Below are positions 4,751 to 6,196 of a stretch of DNA of 6,196 nt, one piece after another (position 1 is the first letter of the stretch; each line of letters begins with the position of its first letter). The notes below the pieces were generated by a model. It was not told where the DNA came from. It ran no database searches and saw only the letters and a program-made list of their open reading frames with translations. Origin of the DNA: an uncultured Acetatifactor sp. (GTDB taxonomy: Bacteria; Bacillota; Clostridia; Lachnospirales; Lachnospiraceae); contig CAOOJO010000171.1 of the NCBI GenBank assembly GCA_948496895.1, positions 1-6,196 of the forward strand, written 5' to 3'. The position numbers were made by a program, and so were the translations under genes.

Positions 4751-6196
4751 ATGCAGGCATTACTGGCGCCGCTGCAGGAGCTGGCGGAATACGGCAATAT
4801 CAGGGAGGCCATCCGGAAAGGTCTGGGCGTCACTGCCCTCACCGGCTGCGTGGACTCCCAGAAGCTGCATATGATCTACGGGCTGGGCGATGGCTTCCGG
4901 ATCAAGGTCATCGTCACTTACAGCGACCTGAAGGCAAAGGAGCTCTTTGAGGAATACCGATTTTATGACAGGAATGTCATGTTATACCCCGCCAAAGACC
5001 TGATCTTCTTCCAGGCGGACATCCACGGCAACCAGCTGGTGAAGGAAAGGGTCAAGGTGCTGCGCAGGCTCATGGAGAAGAAGCCCGTGACCATCGTCAC
5101 CACCTACGCGGCCCTCATGTCCCCCCAGGTCATGTGGGACGCAGACAGGGACGTCATCGACGTGTACAAGGGCAGCACCCTGGAGGAGAGCGCCCTGAGC
5201 AGGCGGCTGGTGGACATGGGCTACGAGAAGAGCTACCAAGTGGAGAGCCCGGGCCAGTTCTCCGTCCGGGGCGGGATCATCGACATCTTCGACCTCACCG
5301 AGGAGAACCCCTACCGCATCGAGCTGTGGGGGGACGAGGTGGAGTCCATCCGCAGCTTCGACATCTTAAGCCAGCGCTCCATCGAGAGCCTGGAGGGAGT
5401 CTCCGTCTTCCCCGCCACGGAATTCGTGCTGGAGGAGAAGCGGATCCGCGCGGGGGTCAAAAAGCTGGAGGCCGAGAGCGCGAAGCAACAGAAAATCTTC
5501 CGGGAGGCATTCCAGACCGAGGAGGCCCACCGCATCGCCACTCAGGTAAAGGAGCTGAAGGAACAGCTCCTGGAATGCAAGGCCAAAGTGAACCTGGAGG
5601 GATATATCCGGTATTTCTACGAGGATACCATGACCCTGCCGGAGCTCCTGGTGCGGATCGCCCGGGGCGGCCCTGTCCCGGGCGAGGGCGCCGGGCAGAC
5701 GGGAGGCGATGCCACAGGCGCGGCAGGCGGGAAGCAGACGGGAGGCGGTGCCACAGGCGCGGCAGGCGGGAGGCAGACGGTCGGCGGTGCTCCGGGCGCG
5801 GCAGACGGGAGGCTGAACAGAGGCGGCAGAGCAGCGGGGAATGCCGGGCCGGTGTATTTCATAGACGAACCCAACCGTGTGAAGGAGCAGGCGGATGCCA
5901 TAGAGCTGGAGTTCTCCGAGAGCATGCGCCAGCGGGCCCAGAAGGGCTACATCCTGCCCGGCCAGATGAACGTCCTCTACAGCGGGGAGCAGGTGGCCGC
6001 CAATCTCTTAAAGGGCAGCGTGGTCACCCTGTCCACCATGGAGGCAAAGGGGTATTTCAAGCCCGAACGGAAGATGGACGTGGCCGCCAGGAACGTGGCC
6101 CCCTACAACAACAGCTTCGAGGCTTTGGTGCGGGACCTGAAGATGTTCCGCAGGAACGGCTACCGTGTCCTGCTCCTGTCCGGCTCCCGCACCAGG
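4751..6196 (+). CDS. mfd: Transcription-repair coupling factor Mfd, N-terminal 482 residues (3' end outside window)
   Basis: Mfd removes RNA polymerase stalled at DNA lesions and recruits UvrA for nucleotide excision repair. An uninterrupted frame of 482 codons runs from ATG 4751 to the last base. Residues 1-130 match the N-terminal UvrB-like module, with TGCVDSQKLHMIY near the start. GQFSVRGGIIDIFDL begins at residue 168 and is followed by NPYRIELWGDEVESIRSFD, the diagnostic UvrB-homology strand region. YFIDEP lies at about 369-374 and ILPG follows. The RNA-polymerase-interacting domain and RecG-like helicase motor, which make up the rest of a roughly 1,150-residue protein, are beyond the edge. 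Residues about 304-367 form a Gly/Ala-rich insert, absent from typical Mfd, between YFYEDTMTLPELL and the YFIDEP strand. The gene is GC-rich and follows the nucleotidyltransferase stop by 9 bp. Confidence 0.96.
   Translation, partial: MQALLAPLQELAEYGNIREAIRKGLGVTALTGCVDSQKLHMIYGLGDGFRIKVIVTYSDLKAKELFEEYRFYDRNVMLYPAKDLIFFQADIHGNQLVKERVKVLRRLMEKKPVTIVTTYAALMSPQVMWDADRDVIDVYKGSTLEESALSRRLVDMGYEKSYQVESPGQFSVRGGIIDIFDLTEENPYRIELWGDEVESIRSFDILSQRSIESLEGVSVFPATEFVLEEKRIRAGVKKLEAESAKQQKIFREAFQTEEAHRIATQVKELKEQLLECKAKVNLEGYIRYFYEDTMTLPELLVRIARGGPVPGEGAGQTGGDATGAAGGKQTGGGATGAAGGRQTVGGAPGAADGRLNRGGRAAGNAGPVYFIDEPNRVKEQADAIELEFSESMRQRAQKGYILPGQMNVLYSGEQVAANLLKGSVVTLSTMEAKGYFKPERKMDVAARNVAPYNNSFEALVRDLKMFRRNGYRVLLLSGSRTR
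5690..5845 (+). repeat. 39-bp in-frame tandem repeat inside mfd
   Basis: Three recognisable 39-bp units (5690-5728, 5729-5767, 5768-5806) and a decayed fourth (5807-5845) encode 13-residue blocks of the form G-K/R-Q-T-G-G-G-A-T-G-A-A-G. Units two and one are closest to each other, and similarity falls toward the right. The length is a multiple of three, so copy-number change keeps the frame. A sampled 60 bp (5701-5760) is about 77% GC, above the rest of mfd. Confidence 0.9.

Noticed and set aside
5690..5845. CRISPR-like repeat array
   Set aside because: Units are contiguous with no unique spacers and encode in-frame residues of Mfd, so this is a coding tandem repeat.
5617..5925. Antisense 102-aa frame rich in Pro and Ala inside mfd
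   Set aside because: It is the mirror of the GC-rich tandem repeat, with no ribosome site or promoter, lying wholly within well-supported mfd.

Overview
The window looks like chromosome of a gut-type Lachnospiraceae member or close clostridial relative. This is inferred from the clostridial style of the housekeeping genes, strong AGGAGG-like ribosome binding sites, TTGACA/TATAAT-type promoters, and high-GC core genes mixed with AT-richer accessory genes. Every gene I can support is on the + strand.

Left part (1-1918): the last 34 codons of a DUF2961/GH172-type glycoside hydrolase, then a complete intracellular family 20 beta-hexosaminidase-like enzyme (150-1799), closed by a strong intrinsic terminator (1888-1918). 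This appears to be the tail of a glycan-degradation operon.

Middle part (1939-2820): a compact AT-richer transcription unit with its own promoter (1939-1967) and terminator (2788-2820). It encodes an 85-residue acidic protein of unknown function, translationally coupled to a small retropepsin-like aspartic protease gene. The protease gene is split by an apparent one-base deletion near 2366-2371. The terminators on either side of this cassette are 35/39 identical, exactly 901 bp apart. This cassette is the most novel-looking part of the window.

Right part (2840-6196): a promoter and a Nudix hydrolase (2908-3405), then a 236-bp spacer with two inverted repeats, then peptidyl-tRNA hydrolase pth (3642-4346) with a charged C-terminal tail. 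An AT-richer small nucleotidyltransferase-fold gene (4352-4741) follows. Last is the 5' two-fifths or so of mfd (4751 to the window edge), the transcription-repair coupling factor, which carries an in-frame Gly/Ala-rich 39-bp tandem repeat. The pth-mfd pair is a common Firmicutes arrangement, and here the nucleotidyltransferase gene sits between its members. Tight spacing (5 bp and 9 bp) suggests pth, the nucleotidyltransferase and mfd are co-transcribed.
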